Shown: piece after piece, positions 1-11,100 of the stretch | Layout: each line of letters opens with the position of its first letter | Position numbering within the stretch: the first letter of the stretch is position 1 | Source of the DNA: CAVVUC01 sp963751395 | GTDB taxonomy: Bacteria > Verrucomicrobiota > Verrucomicrobiia > Chthoniobacterales > Chthoniobacteraceae | Direction: 5' to 3' | DNA: 64,000 bases | Assembly (NCBI GenBank): GCA_963751395.1 | Contig: CAVVUC010000001.1 | Location: 310,001-374,000, forward strand | The notes under the pieces: model-generated | What the model saw: the letters and a program-made list of their open reading frames with translations, nothing else | Database searches by the model: none | What the model was told of the DNA's origin: nothing | Made by a program: the position numbers and the translations under genes

Positions 1-1
1 G

Positions 2-1897
2 GCGTTCAGCGAACTCTATCGCGCGAATACCGCCGCCATGGACCAGGAAGCGATTTCCGAAATGCGCCGCCGCTGGACGAACATGGTCAATTTCCTCCAG
101 GACGCCGGCACGCTCAGCGAGTCGTTCGTCAACGACCAGGGCGGCGGAATGAGCGAGTCATGCCACAACTACGGCGCGGTTCCTGCCTGGTTCCTCAGTT
201 CTTTCGTGCTCGGCCCCCGCGTCGCCGGGCCGCATGGAAACCGCCAGCTCGTCATCGAGCCACGCCCCGGTGACCTGACATCCGCCTCTGGAACCGTCGT
301 CACCGACCTCGGACCGGTCCCGGTGAGCTGGACGAAGAATAACGGCACGTTGCAATTTTCCTGCACGGTTCCTCCCGGAAAAACCGCCACCTTGCGCCTG
401 CCGGTCTCCGGCGGGGCGATTACCCTGGATGGCAGCGTGGTGAACCATCCGGTCATCGAAGGCCGCCACATCGTCCTGCCGCTTTCATCGGGCGCTCACG
501 CAGCCACGGTGGAAGCCCCGGCAGCGACAACGAGGACGATCTATGAGGACACACTCATCGCGAACAATGTCGCCCTGAACGGAACGTTTCCCACAACTTC
601 CAGCAACTTTGCCGGAGGCACCGCCTCCGCCGCATGGACCGCATCCGGCACCATGTCCCAGACCGCCAGCGGAGTCACCTTTCCTGCGAATGGAGCGGCC
701 TTCCTGCCAATCTCGATTCAGCCGGACTACATCTACAATCTCCAGGCAACCCTTTCCGCCGCATCGACATGGACGGCCATCGGTTTTTCCGATTCCTCCG
801 CCAGCGGACAATGGCACACCACGGGCAACAAGTTCGCGTGGGCCCTGGTCCGCGTGCCCGGCGCAGGGGCGCCGCAGTTCTTCGGCGGCGCGGGAGCCGT
901 CAACCTCCAAAGCTGGTCCAGCAGTGCCGATGGCACCCGCACGGTTTCGATCACCCTGGACACCACCGGCGCACAGTGGACGGCCTTCGCCACCATCGAC
1001 GGCGTGAACTCATCCACTTTCACCTTCGCGGCGAATCCTTCCATTTCCCATGTCGGCTTTGGCCGTGACAGCGGCGGCAGCAGCATCGTGAGGGATTTCC
1101 GCCTGACCGCCACGGGCACCCCGCCCCCCTACATCCGCACCGACGACCAACTCACGGGACGCACCACCGTCGAGGTGCCTGGAAGCGAAGCCTTGTTTCA
1201 GGAAAGTCTCGCCGGGCGCACCGACTTTCTGAAAACCGGCGGCGGCACGCTCACGCTGAGTGATCCGGCCAACTACAGCGGGGCGTCCCGCATCCTGGAG
1301 GGAACGCTGAAACTCAGCCCCACGACCAACATTCTGCCGTCCGCGACCTCCCTGTCGCTCGAAGGCTCCTCCTCCGCGCTCGATCTCAACGGTGCCACGC
1401 AAACGGTCGCATCCCTGGGCTCGGTTTCCGGAAGTGTCATCCAACTCAACGGCGGCACGCTCATCATTTCAGGAAATACAGGCGACGCCATCGTCCAAGG
1501 CACCATCACCGGCACTGGCAATCTCACCAACAGTGGCACCCTGCGCCTCGTCGGCGACGCCACGCTCGATTTCACCGGCACCTTCACCAACACCGGCACG
1601 CTCGATCTGATGACCTGGAACGGCTCGCTGCCAGTGGGATTCGTCAAAAACGGCATCGTGCTCGACCGCAGCGCTGTGAAGTTCTCCAGCTATTCAAGAG
1701 CGGGAAACGATTTCATCCTGACCCTCCAGGGATACCCCGGCCACAATTACCAACTTCAGTTAAGCCCGGACCTGCAGACCGGCAGTTGGCAGAACCTCGG
1801 CGCGCCAGTGCCGGGCAACAACGCTCCCATCCCTTTCACGGTTCTCGGCGGAGCCGCCGCAGACCGCCGCTTTTACCGCGTCCAAGTCACCCCTTGA
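2..1897 (+). CDS. C-terminal part of a secreted GH78-like alpha-L-rhamnosidase with PATR tail (5' end outside window)
   Basis: The frame is open to the first base of the window, so this is the 3' end of a longer gene; the ATG at 38 is internal. The first ~170 residues resemble the C-terminal beta-sandwich of bacterial alpha-L-rhamnosidases (GH78 clan): a '..SSFVLGPRVAGP..' helix end, then 'IEPRPGDLTSASGTV', 'GPVPVSWTKNNG' and 'VPPGKTATLRLP'. About nt 540-1120 looks like a LamG or concanavalin-type jelly roll. About nt 1190-1350 is one autotransporter-associated beta-strand (PATR) unit, 'FLKTGGGTLTLSDPANYSG'. The end, 'GHNYQLQLSPDLQTGSWQ' to 'RRFYRVQVTP', is a C-terminal module common in verrucomicrobial secreted proteins. 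The catalytic (alpha/alpha)6 barrel would lie upstream, so the family call rests only on the C-terminal domain. The GH95 gene follows after 21 nt, consistent with co-transcription. Confidence 0.7.
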   Translation, partial: AFSELYRANTAAMDQEAISEMRRRWTNMVNFLQDAGTLSESFVNDQGGGMSESCHNYGAVPAWFLSSFVLGPRVAGPHGNRQLVIEPRPGDLTSASGTVVTDLGPVPVSWTKNNGTLQFSCTVPPGKTATLRLPVSGGAITLDGSVVNHPVIEGRHIVLPLSSGAHAATVEAPAATTRTIYEDTLIANNVALNGTFPTTSSNFAGGTASAAWTASGTMSQTASGVTFPANGAAFLPISIQPDYIYNLQATLSAASTWTAIGFSDSSASGQWHTTGNKFAWALVRVPGAGAPQFFGGAGAVNLQSWSSSADGTRTVSITLDTTGAQWTAFATIDGVNSSTFTFAANPSISHVGFGRDSGGSSIVRDFRLTATGTPPPYIRTDDQLTGRTTVEVPGSEALFQESLAGRTDFLKTGGGTLTLSDPANYSGASRILEGTLKLSPTTNILPSATSLSLEGSSSALDLNGATQTVASLGSVSGSVIQLNGGTLIISGNTGDAIVQGTITGTGNLTNSGTLRLVGDATLDFTGTFTNTGTLDLMTWNGSLPVGFVKNGIVLDRSAVKFSSYSRAGNDFILTLQGYPGHNYQLQLSPDLQTGSWQNLGAPVPGNNAPIPFTVLGGAAADRRFYRVQVTP

Positions 1898-1918
1898 AGC
1901 TCAAAATCCTAGTTTCAC

Positions 1919-4732
1919 ATGAATCCAAATTCCTCGATCAAATTTCCCATATCCGTCCTGCTGATGGCAGGTTTCTGCCAGATCGCCGTAGCCGCCGAAC
2001 CTCCGGCCGAGCCGATGAGCGTTTGGTTCACGTCCCCCGCCAAATGGTATCTCGAATCCTGCCCGCTGGGAAATGGACGCCTCGGTGCGATGGACTTCGG
2101 CGGCGTGGATGAATGCCGCGTCGTGCTCAACGAGTCCAGCGTCTGGTCTGGCGGTCCCTATGATGCAAACCGCCCGGATGCGCATCAATGTTTGGAGTCA
2201 GTCCGCAAGGCGATTTTCTCCGGTGACATCGAGGCCGCGAGCCATTTGCTCGGCGCCAATTTCAAGTATCGGGAGGGCGTGAGTGGCTGGGGAGATGAAA
2301 ACCAGTTTGGCAGCTATCAGATTCTGGGGGATCTCACGCTCCAATTCAAATCCTCCGGAAACCGCCCGGGCGTGACTTCCCCCAGTGGCCATGCCCGGGG
2401 CGACGGTGCCGGTGCGGGCATGGAAGTCCGCATGGACGGCGTCTCCGCTACCCAGGCGGGTCCAGGCACAGGAAAATCGATCCGCAGCAGCTTCGATGGC
2501 ACGGAACAAACCAAGTGGTGCGTGCCAGATGCCGGGAAAGAAGTGACCTGGCAGGCCGAACTGCCCGCCGCCCAAAAAGTTTCCAGCTACTCCCTGACCA
2601 GCGCCGACGACATGCCCGTGCGTGACCCGAAGGAATGGTCGCTCGATGCCTCAAACGACGGCAAACAATGGACCACCCTCGACAAGCAGACGATGCCGGA
2701 GCAATTCGCAAATCGCTTCGAGAAAAAATCCTTCGAGGTCGCCAAGCCGGGTGAGTATCGCTTCTACCGCTTCACCTTCATCCCACGCGATGCCTACTTC
2801 CAATTGAGCGAAATCAACCTCACTGGTCTGGAGCTCCCGAAATCCTCACCCGTCCCGGCGGACTACCGCCGCGACCTCAATGTGATGCGCGGGGTTTCAA
2901 CTACCCAATTTTCGATTGATGGCGTGGAATTCCAGCGCGAGTTGATCGTCTCCAAGCCGGCCGAGGTCGTCGCCATGCGCGTCCGAGCCTCCAAAAATGG
3001 CAGCTTGAATTTCACCGCAAGTTTATCCCGCGCACAGAACGCCAAGGTTCATGCAGACGGCAAAACGCAGGTGATGGAGGGTCAACTCCCTTTCAACAAG
3101 CCCGGCACCGGCGAGTCCGGCGAGGGCGTGAAATTCCTCAGTGTGCTCGCGGTTTCTAACGTCGGCGGAAAATCCACCACCACCAATGGCGGCGTCACCA
3201 TCGAGGGCGCGGATGAGGCAGTCTTGCTCGTTTCCGCTGGCACCAACCTGCGCAACGAGGGTTACGAAAAACAAGTCCGCACCCGCCTGCAAGCCGCGCT
3301 CGCTACGCCGTTCAAAACCATCCTGGCCGATGCCACCCGCGACCACGCCAGCTACATGGATCGCTGCAAACTCGATCTCCCTGCCGGTCCGAATGCGAAG
3401 TTGCCGACTCCCGAGCGCGTGCGCCTCAACGAAGCATCGCCCGATCCGTCGCTCGCGGCGCTGTATTTCCAGTTCGGCCGGCATTTGATCGTTTCCAGCT
3501 CGCGTCCGGATTCGCAGCTTCCCAGCAACCTGCAGGGCATCTGGGCCGACGAGTATTCCACCCCGTGGCGCGGTGATTTCCACACCAACATCAACCTCCA
3601 GATGAACTATTGGGCAGCCGGTAGTGCCAACCTCGCGGAGTGCCACCTGCCGCTGATGCGCTTCCTCGAAGGCATGGCGAAGGAAGGGGCAAAAACCGCC
3701 AAGGCCTATTACAACGCGCCGGGCTGGGTTGCTTATCACACGCAGAATCCATGGTTTGAAACCGCGCCCAGTGCCCTGTCCTGCGCCGCCGGACCCGTGA
3801 GCGGCGCATGGCTGGTGCAGCATGTCTGGGAGCACTATCAATTCACGCAGGACAAGGAGTTTCTCCGGAAATACTATCCGCTGCTGCGCGGTGCCTCGGA
3901 GTTTTGCGCCGCCGTGCTCGTCGAGGACCCGCGCACCAAGGCCCTCGTCACGGTGCCGTCCAGCTCACCGGAAAATGCCTTTGCCTACACCGCGCCCGAT
4001 GGCTCCCGCAAAAACGCGTCGTTTTGCGCCGGCTCCACCTACGACATGCAAATCATGCGCGGCTTGTTCAAGGCCACAGCCGCCGCCGCACGCATCCTCG
4101 GAACTGACGAAGATTTTGCGAAATCCATCGAGGCCACCAGCGCACGCCTCGCACCCACAAAACTAAACTCCGCTGGCCGCATCATGGAATGGCAGGAGGA
4201 TTACGAGGAAACGGATGTCAATCATCGCCACAGCTCGCACTTGTGGGGGCTTTTCCCGGGCGACGAAATCAGTGCCAATACGCCCGAACTGCTCGAAGGT
4301 GCCCGCAAGTCGCTCGACCGGCGCGGCGATTCCTCGACCGGTTGGTCGATGGCGTGGAAGGCAAATTTCTGGGCCCGCCTGAACGATGGCGACCGCGCCG
4401 CCAAACTGCTTTCGATGCTGATCGGCCGCGGCGCGCCGAACCTGTTCTGCCTGCACCCGCCGTTCCAGATCGATGGCAACCTCGGCGGCTGCGCGGCTGT
4501 CGCAGAAATGTTAGTGCAAAGCCACGATGGCACAATCACCCTTCTCCCAGCGCTGCCCGCGGCATGGAAAGACGGCAAAGTCACCGGCCTGCGGGCGCGT
4601 GGAAATTTCACCGTCGATCTTGAATGGAAGGACGGCAAGGTCATTCATCACCGCATCACCTCGCCGGAAGCACGAACCGTGAAAATCAAGATCAACGGCT
4701 CCATTCAAACCGAGCGCTCACAAACACCTTGA
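1919..4732 (+). CDS. Secreted GH95 alpha-L-fucosidase with an inserted discoidin-like domain
   Basis: 937 aa with signal peptide (cleavage near residue 26, 'IAVAAEP'). GH95 enzymes release terminal alpha-L-fucose (some members alpha-L-galactose) with inversion. The N-terminal beta-sandwich starts at 'WYLESCPLGNGRLGAMDFGG', typical of the GH95 N domain. Residues ~184-306 are an F5/8 type C (discoidin-like) carbohydrate-binding insertion ('FDGTEQTKWCV..YRFYRFTFI') inside the N domain. The (alpha/alpha)6 barrel carries 'TNINLQMNYW' (the conserved asparagines), 'PSSSPEN' with presumed general acid Glu685, and 'FQIDGNLGG' with presumed Asp852. The C-terminal domain ends 'LPALPAAWKDGKVTGLRARG'. Length is above the usual ~750-800 aa because of the insertion. 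It is third-last of nothing upstream visible but sits second in the CAZyme run, followed by two gene stubs. Fucosidase versus L-galactosidase activity cannot be decided from sequence. Confidence 0.92.
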   Translation: MNPNSSIKFPISVLLMAGFCQIAVAAEPPAEPMSVWFTSPAKWYLESCPLGNGRLGAMDFGGVDECRVVLNESSVWSGGPYDANRPDAHQCLESVRKAIFSGDIEAASHLLGANFKYREGVSGWGDENQFGSYQILGDLTLQFKSSGNRPGVTSPSGHARGDGAGAGMEVRMDGVSATQAGPGTGKSIRSSFDGTEQTKWCVPDAGKEVTWQAELPAAQKVSSYSLTSADDMPVRDPKEWSLDASNDGKQWTTLDKQTMPEQFANRFEKKSFEVAKPGEYRFYRFTFIPRDAYFQLSEINLTGLELPKSSPVPADYRRDLNVMRGVSTTQFSIDGVEFQRELIVSKPAEVVAMRVRASKNGSLNFTASLSRAQNAKVHADGKTQVMEGQLPFNKPGTGESGEGVKFLSVLAVSNVGGKSTTTNGGVTIEGADEAVLLVSAGTNLRNEGYEKQVRTRLQAALATPFKTILADATRDHASYMDRCKLDLPAGPNAKLPTPERVRLNEASPDPSLAALYFQFGRHLIVSSSRPDSQLPSNLQGIWADEYSTPWRGDFHTNINLQMNYWAAGSANLAECHLPLMRFLEGMAKEGAKTAKAYYNAPGWVAYHTQNPWFETAPSALSCAAGPVSGAWLVQHVWEHYQFTQDKEFLRKYYPLLRGASEFCAAVLVEDPRTKALVTVPSSSPENAFAYTAPDGSRKNASFCAGSTYDMQIMRGLFKATAAAARILGTDEDFAKSIEATSARLAPTKLNSAGRIMEWQEDYEETDVNHRHSSHLWGLFPGDEISANTPELLEGARKSLDRRGDSSTGWSMAWKANFWARLNDGDRAAKLLSMLIGRGAPNLFCLHPPFQIDGNLGGCAAVAEMLVQSHDGTITLLPALPAAWKDGKVTGLRARGNFTVDLEWKDGKVIHHRITSPEARTVKIKINGSIQTERSQTP

Positions 4733-4764
4733 AGAGTGATTTCATCAAAAAATCAACATCACTC

Positions 4765-4917
4765 ATGGCACATCATCCCCACATCCCAACCCTCATCGCC
4801 GCTGCAATCGGCTGGCCCGCCGCGCCGCTTGCAAGCGCCACCGACTACCACGCCGCTCCGTCCGGCAACGACACCAACGACGGCATCAACCCGCAAACGA
4901 CACGCTCAACAACATGA
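4765..4917 (+). pseudogene. 5' stub of a secreted parallel beta-helix protein
   Basis: 50 codons: a signal peptide ('LIAAAIGWPAAPLASA') followed by 'TDYHAAPSGNDTNDGINPQT', the characteristic start of secreted right-handed beta-helix proteins (compare 'RFVSPAGNDANDGRAPES' in the gene at 30054 and 'VDVHVSPKGSDSNPGTAG' in the gene at 46305). The similarity stops after 'NPQT' and the frame closes at a TGA that overlaps the ATG of the next stub. The rest of the gene appears to be deleted. A functional 50-aa exported peptide cannot be excluded but seems unlikely. Confidence 0.55.
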
Positions 4918-5084
4918 AGAACTTTCCCATCGCGCTCTGCCTCAGCCTCTTTCTCCCGCTGGCCGCCAGCGCTCTGACGATCGAGGTGGACCCGGCGACT
5001 CCGCTTACCGGCACCTGCGCGGTGGAGTGGAATTCGAACAACACATTTGAAAGGGTCGGAACTCCACTTTCGTCCCTTCTCTAA
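4914..5084 (+). pseudogene. 5' stub of a second secreted protein
   Basis: 56 codons starting 'MKNFPIALCLSLFLPLAASA', a clear signal peptide, followed by about 25 residues ('LTIEVDPATPLTG..VEWN') and then an out-of-family tail ending at TAA. The ATG overlaps the stop of the preceding stub (ATGA). Its parent family is not recognised. Two consecutive truncated export-signal genes point to successive deletions at this spot. The PATR giant gene starts 21 nt downstream. Confidence 0.45.
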
Positions 5085-5105
5085 CCCCACATAGCAGTTT
5101 CAACC

Positions 5106-8100
5106 ATGAAAGCAAAAATCCACCATCTCCTGCGTGCGCTCGCTTCCGGGGGTGCGGCCCTCTTCGCCCTCGCCGCCACCACCACCTTGCTCTCGTTGGC
5201 GTCCGCCCACGCGGCGACCCTTGACACCACGGGCACGACCTTAACGCTCTCTCCCCAGAACCAATACATCGGCACTGGCACCCTCGGGGTAAGCGGCGGC
5301 GGCACCGTATGGCTGGACACCGATAGTTCAGCCGCAGCCACCGAGTTTGCCATGACGGGCGGACTCATCGACATCGTCGGCGGAACCGAACTGACCAACG
5401 GTGGCTGGCAAAAGGGAGTTTGGACCAACAACAAGGCCGGCATGCAGGTGAACGGCTCGTTCAACATCTGGGACGGCAAGCCGGTAAAAATCGATGCTCT
5501 GACTGGCTCGGGCACGGTCACTAAAACACATGGCGGCAATTCGCCCACCTTGCTGACCGTCGGTGTCAACAACGGCAGCGGGACTTTTAGCGGCACGATT
5601 TCCAATGCCGCCGGTGCCATCGCCTTCACTAAAGAAGGCTCCGGCACCCAGACTCTCAAGGGCACCAACACCTACAGCGGCGCGACCATCATCACCTCCG
5701 GCACCTTGCAACTCGGCGATGGCGGCACGACTGGCAGCCTTTCCAGCAGCAGCACCATCACCAACAACGGCAATCTCACCATCAACCGCAGTGATGCTCT
5801 GACGGTCTCGAACGTCATCACCGGCAGCGGCTCGCTGACCAAGCTCGGCGCGGGCTCGCTGACGCTTTCCAGCAACAACACCTACACCGGGGGCACCTCG
5901 ATCAACGCCGGAACCGTGATTTCCGGTGCGGGCGGCGTGCCCGTGGGCGTGCTAACCATCGCTTCCGACGCCACGCTTGCCACGACCTCTGCCAGCAGCA
6001 CGGGATTGGCGGCGCTTTATTACAACAATTCCCCAGTCCAAGCCAACTTCGCCAGTCTTCCGGCATTGCTGAGTCATTTCGGCACCAACAGCCCGGCTCC
6101 CTCGCTGGTGCAAACTGCCGCCTCAATGAACCTTGCGGGCGACGGCACCGGTTTCCCGGCTCCCTACACCAGCGGCGCAACCTACTTCGAGGCAATTTAC
6201 TCCGGCAAGGTGAACATCGCCACCGCTGGAACCTACACGTTCAACACCAGCAGCGATGACGGCTCGATGCTCTTCATCAATGGTGTGGCGGTGGTTACCA
6301 ACAATTTCTTCCAAGGCGTCACCACGCGGACCGGCACCATCGCACTCACCGCCGGGATGCACGACATCGTCATCGCCTTCAACCAAGGCAGCGGCGGCTA
6401 CGGCATGAACGCGCAAATGAGCGGGCCAGACAACACCACCATGGTGGACATCAACACCGGCAACGCCAACATCACGCCCGACCTCGTCGTCGGTTCTCTC
6501 GTCGGCGCAGGGAATGTCTCACTCACCACCGGCAATCTGATTACTGGCATCGACAACACCAGCACCAATTTCTCCGGCGTCATTTCCGGCATCGGCGGAT
6601 TGACAAAATTCGGCCCCGGCACGCAAACGCTCCTCGGCACCAACACCTACACCGGCGCGACCACGATCAGCGGCGGCACCTTGCAACTCGGCGATGGTGG
6701 CACCTCCGGCAGTCTTGCCGCCAGCAGTGCCATCAACAACTACGGCAATCTCACCATCAACCGCAGTGATGCTCTGACGGTCTCGAACGCTATCAGCGGA
6801 ACAGGCTCGCTGACCAAAACAGGCTCCGGCACGCTGACCCTCACCGGCACCAACACCTACAGCGGCACGACCGCGATCACCTCCGGCAATCTGCAAATCG
6901 GCGACGGCGGCACCTCCGGCACCCTCGGCTCCGGCCCGGTCACCATCGCCAGCGGCGCCACACTGACGATTAACCGCAGCGATGACTACTCACCACCTGC
7001 CGGACAAAGCATCAGCGGCGCGGGCGCATTGATCAAGACCGGTTCCGGTTCGCTCACACTCACCGCCGCGAGCACCTACACCGGCGGCACCATCATCAAC
7101 GCCGGCACTCTCAAGGCGGGTGCCAACCAGGCCTTTGGCAGCAGTGGAGCCACCGTCACCCTGAACGGCGGATCGATCAATCTCAACAGCTACTCGCAAA
7201 CTCTGGCCGCGCTGATCGGCAACGCAGCGGGCACTGTCCAAGGCGGCACGGGTCTCACGAGCGTGCTCACCCTCGGCAGCGGAAACGCCTCGTCAACCTT
7301 CGGCGGCGCGCTGTCCGGCAACCTGGCCTTGGTGAAAATTGGCACGGGCACACTGACATTAACGGGCGCGGTGACCATGACCGGCGTCATCACCGTGCAA
7401 GAAGGCACGCTGGATCTCTCGGCGGCAACCCTCTCGGCAGACACCAGAATCAATGCCGCGAAACTGGCTCTGGTGAAACTCCCCACCGCCTCCATCAACA
7501 AACTTTACATCGACAACGTGAAACTCGCGCCCGGTCGCTGGGGCGCGCCCGGCAAAGTCGCGGCGGGCCTCGCCGATTTTGAATCCCCCGCCTTCAGCGG
7601 CCCCGGCGTGGTCACGGTTACGGATACGGAAAAGTCCTGCATGGAACGCTGGAAAACCATGAAACACGGGTTTTTTGTCCACTACGTCTGGGATGGTTCC
7701 AATGGTCCCATGAGGCCCGACGGCAGCAAACCCACCAGCATCGACGAAACGGCAAATAGCTTCGACGCCCCCGGTTTCGCCGACGACATGGCAGCGATGG
7801 GCGTGGAATACGTCATCTTCACCGCCTGGCAAGCGAACTTTTTCCCGCTCTTCAACAGCAGCGCGATGGCCAAATACTATTCGGGCCGCACTCCCACACG
7901 CGACATGGTCGGCGATATGATCACCGCCGTGCGCGCCAAGGGCGTTCGCGTCCTGCTTTACACCCATCCCTATCAGCCAATCGATTGGAGTGGTGATTAC
8001 AAAGCGAAAAACGACAACCTGATCAACGACGTCTATGCCGAGCTGGTGGATCGTTATGGCGACCGAATCGATGGGCTTTTCGTGGATGAAAACTTCTGGC

Positions 8101-11100
8101 AGGGAAACCAGGATGAATACGTCGATTACGACCGCCTCCTGGACACCATCCGTCGCCGCAACCCGGAACTGGTCCTGATGCACAACTGGGGGAGCTGGTC
8201 GAGTTGCGGCATTTATACTTGCGATATGACGCATCGGGAAACTCCACCCGGGGCGGATCTCGATGCCAACCCATGGGTAAGTGAGTCAATCCCGGTGCCA
8301 AGCACCCAGCTCGTCGGTCCGCAGTGGTCCGCCACGGTCGCAAAGGTTCCGACTCCTGCCACCACGACCGCTGGGCGCTCGGCCGAAGGGATTTTCCGCA
8401 CGGCCGTGCTCGGCGCTGGATCCTGCACCTCGGGCGGCGGTTGGATCTGGGGTGCCGGGCCTTATGCTGGCAATGGTTACTGGCCGGTGGGTTCCCAGAC
8501 CTCCGTCGGTCGCTGGGAGCAAGGCGTGCTCGAAGCCATGACGGGCGCGGCCGCCTACATCGCCCCCGTCGCCGCATCGATCAAAAACACCTATCCCAGC
8601 ACGTCCTGGCTCACCGAGCCCTATACGAACTTGATCGATGTGCCCCAAGGCATCGTCGCCACCCGCTCGACGGACGACACCAAGGAATACATCCACGTCC
8701 TCAACAAGCCGGGAACCAAGACGCTCAACCTGCCACTCCCAGCCGATGGCAAGGTGTTCGCCAACGCCAAGCTGATGAAAAACAACCGCCCCGTCACCCT
8801 CGCCCGCAATACCCGTGGCATGTCGCTGACGCTGGGTTCCTCCGATAACTGGGAAACCCTCGATACCGTGATCGTCATGGACGTTGCCTCGCCCGGCGAA
8901 CGCGGGCTGATCAATAACAACGATCCCGCTGCCACCTACACCGGAGCTTGGACTTACGGCAGCGGCCGCGCCACCACCGAATACGGCCAAGATGTTCATG
9001 AAACCTCCACGGACGGCAATTATCTGGTGTTCACCTTCCAAGGCACGGATGTGGATTTGATCGGCACCTGCGCGAACAATCGCGGCACAGCCGACGTCTT
9101 CATCGACGGGGTTTCGCAGGGAAGCATCAACCTCTACTCAGCCACCACCGCCTACCGCCGGACGGTATTCAGCAAGTCTGGCCTGCCCCGCGGCACACAC
9201 ACCCTCAAAGTGGTGAAAACCGGCGGCACTTACCTGACCGTGGACGCCTTCCGGGTCACGGAGTGGATCAACAGCAACGACCCATCGCTCAGCTACACGG
9301 GCAATTGGAGCAGTCTGTCATTGCCGGGTGCCATCGGCGGCGAGGTCCGTGAAACGAGGACCAATGAGGACACTGTGGTTCTCAACTTCGAGGGCAATGG
9401 CATTGATGTCATCGGCTCCAAGGGCGTCGGCGGCGGAAACGTCCGATACAAGCTCAACAGCAGCTTTGAATTGGCGGTGCCACAATCTTCGAATTTTGAA
9501 CAAGACCAAGCCCTCATTTACAGCAGCATCAACAGCCAGACCCTGAGCCAGGGCTCACACACCCTGACAGGCTGGAAACGCCATGGCACCTGGGCGGATG
9601 TGGACGCGTTCCGCATCTACAAAGGCAGCTCAACACCCTCACTGCGCTGGGGAGCCAGCGGCGGCGGCGGCACGGCCACCTGGAATATCAATAGCACGGC
9701 GAACTGGTATGACGGCACTGCCGCAACTAAATGGCTGGATTACGGCGGCACGGACTACTCCGCCATCTTCGGCGGCACGGCAGGAACGGTGACGCTCGCC
9801 TCGAATATCAACGTGAACCGCCTGACCTTCCAAACCACGGGCTATACCGTGAAGTCGTATGCGTTGAACTTGAGTGGCCCGCCTGCCGTCATCACGACGC
9901 CAACCGGCACCACCACCATCAGCAGCGTGATCGCAGGCACGGCAAGCTTGGTCAAAGCCGGGCCGGGCACTCTCAAACTCACCAGCGCCGCCTCCACGAA
10001 TACCGGCTACACGACCATCAACGAAGGCACGCTGTCGCTCATCGGTGGCGGCAAACTCTACTCCAACCTCAATTGGGCCAGCAAAACCGTCAGCGTCAAC
10101 AACGCGGCCATGCTCGAAGTCGATCAATGGGACGGAAATGGTTGCCTCGGACAATTGGATTACAGCGTCGGAAATCTGGTCATCAACGGCGGAACCATCC
10201 GTTTCACCGGCAATTCCAACGGCACCGCCGAAGGCCAGGGCTTCACCATCGGCGCGAACGGAGCCACCCTGCAATCCGACGCTCCTTCAGGCCAGCGCTG
10301 GAACATCAATCTCGACGTCCGCTTCGGCGACACCAACTACGGCATCGCCAGCAACTCGGGCGGCATGCTCAACCTCACCGGCACCGGCAGCGGCCTCATC
10401 AGCAAGGTGATTCCCGGAAATGGCGGCCTCACCAAATCCGGTGCAGGAACCTGGACGCTCACCAATACCAACTCCTACACCGGCAACACCACCGTCAATG
10501 GCGGCATCCTCAGTCTCGGCAACGGCACCTCGCCCACCGGCCTAGCCAACACCGCCAATGTGCTCGTTGCCAGCAGTGCCAAACTCAACCTGAACTACTC
10601 CGGCACCGATACAATCAACCAACTTTGGCTTGGCGGAACCCGCATGCCGGCTGGAGTCTATTCATCCGGCAGCTCATCCCTCATCACCGGCAGCGGCACG
10701 CTCACCGTGAACGACCTATCCGCCACCGGAAGCTACACTGCATGGAGTGGTCCATTCGGTTACAATCTCACCGGCGGTCCAAGCGGCGACGATGATCGCG
10801 ACGGCATCGCCAATCTCCTCGAATACGTGCTCGGCGGAAACCCACATGCCGCCTCCAGCGCGATCCTTCCCACCGCCACCGTTACAGCCGGAAACTTCGT
10901 CTTCACCTTCCGCCGCGTGAGTGCCACCGCCTCGGACACGACCCAGACGTTCCAATACGGCACGGACCTATCAGGCTGGACCAATGTTCCCATCGTCGCG
11001 GGCGGCATGGTCGCCATCCAGCCCAACACCCCGACAGTCGGCACCGACACCGTCACCATCACCGTGCCCGCAGGCACCCATCCCCGAATCTTCGGCCGCC

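Noticed and set aside
5650..7150. Possible CRISPR-like array from regularly repeated sequence
   Set aside because: The repeats are coding PATR units of variable length and spacing in a single frame, with no conserved direct repeat/spacer structure.
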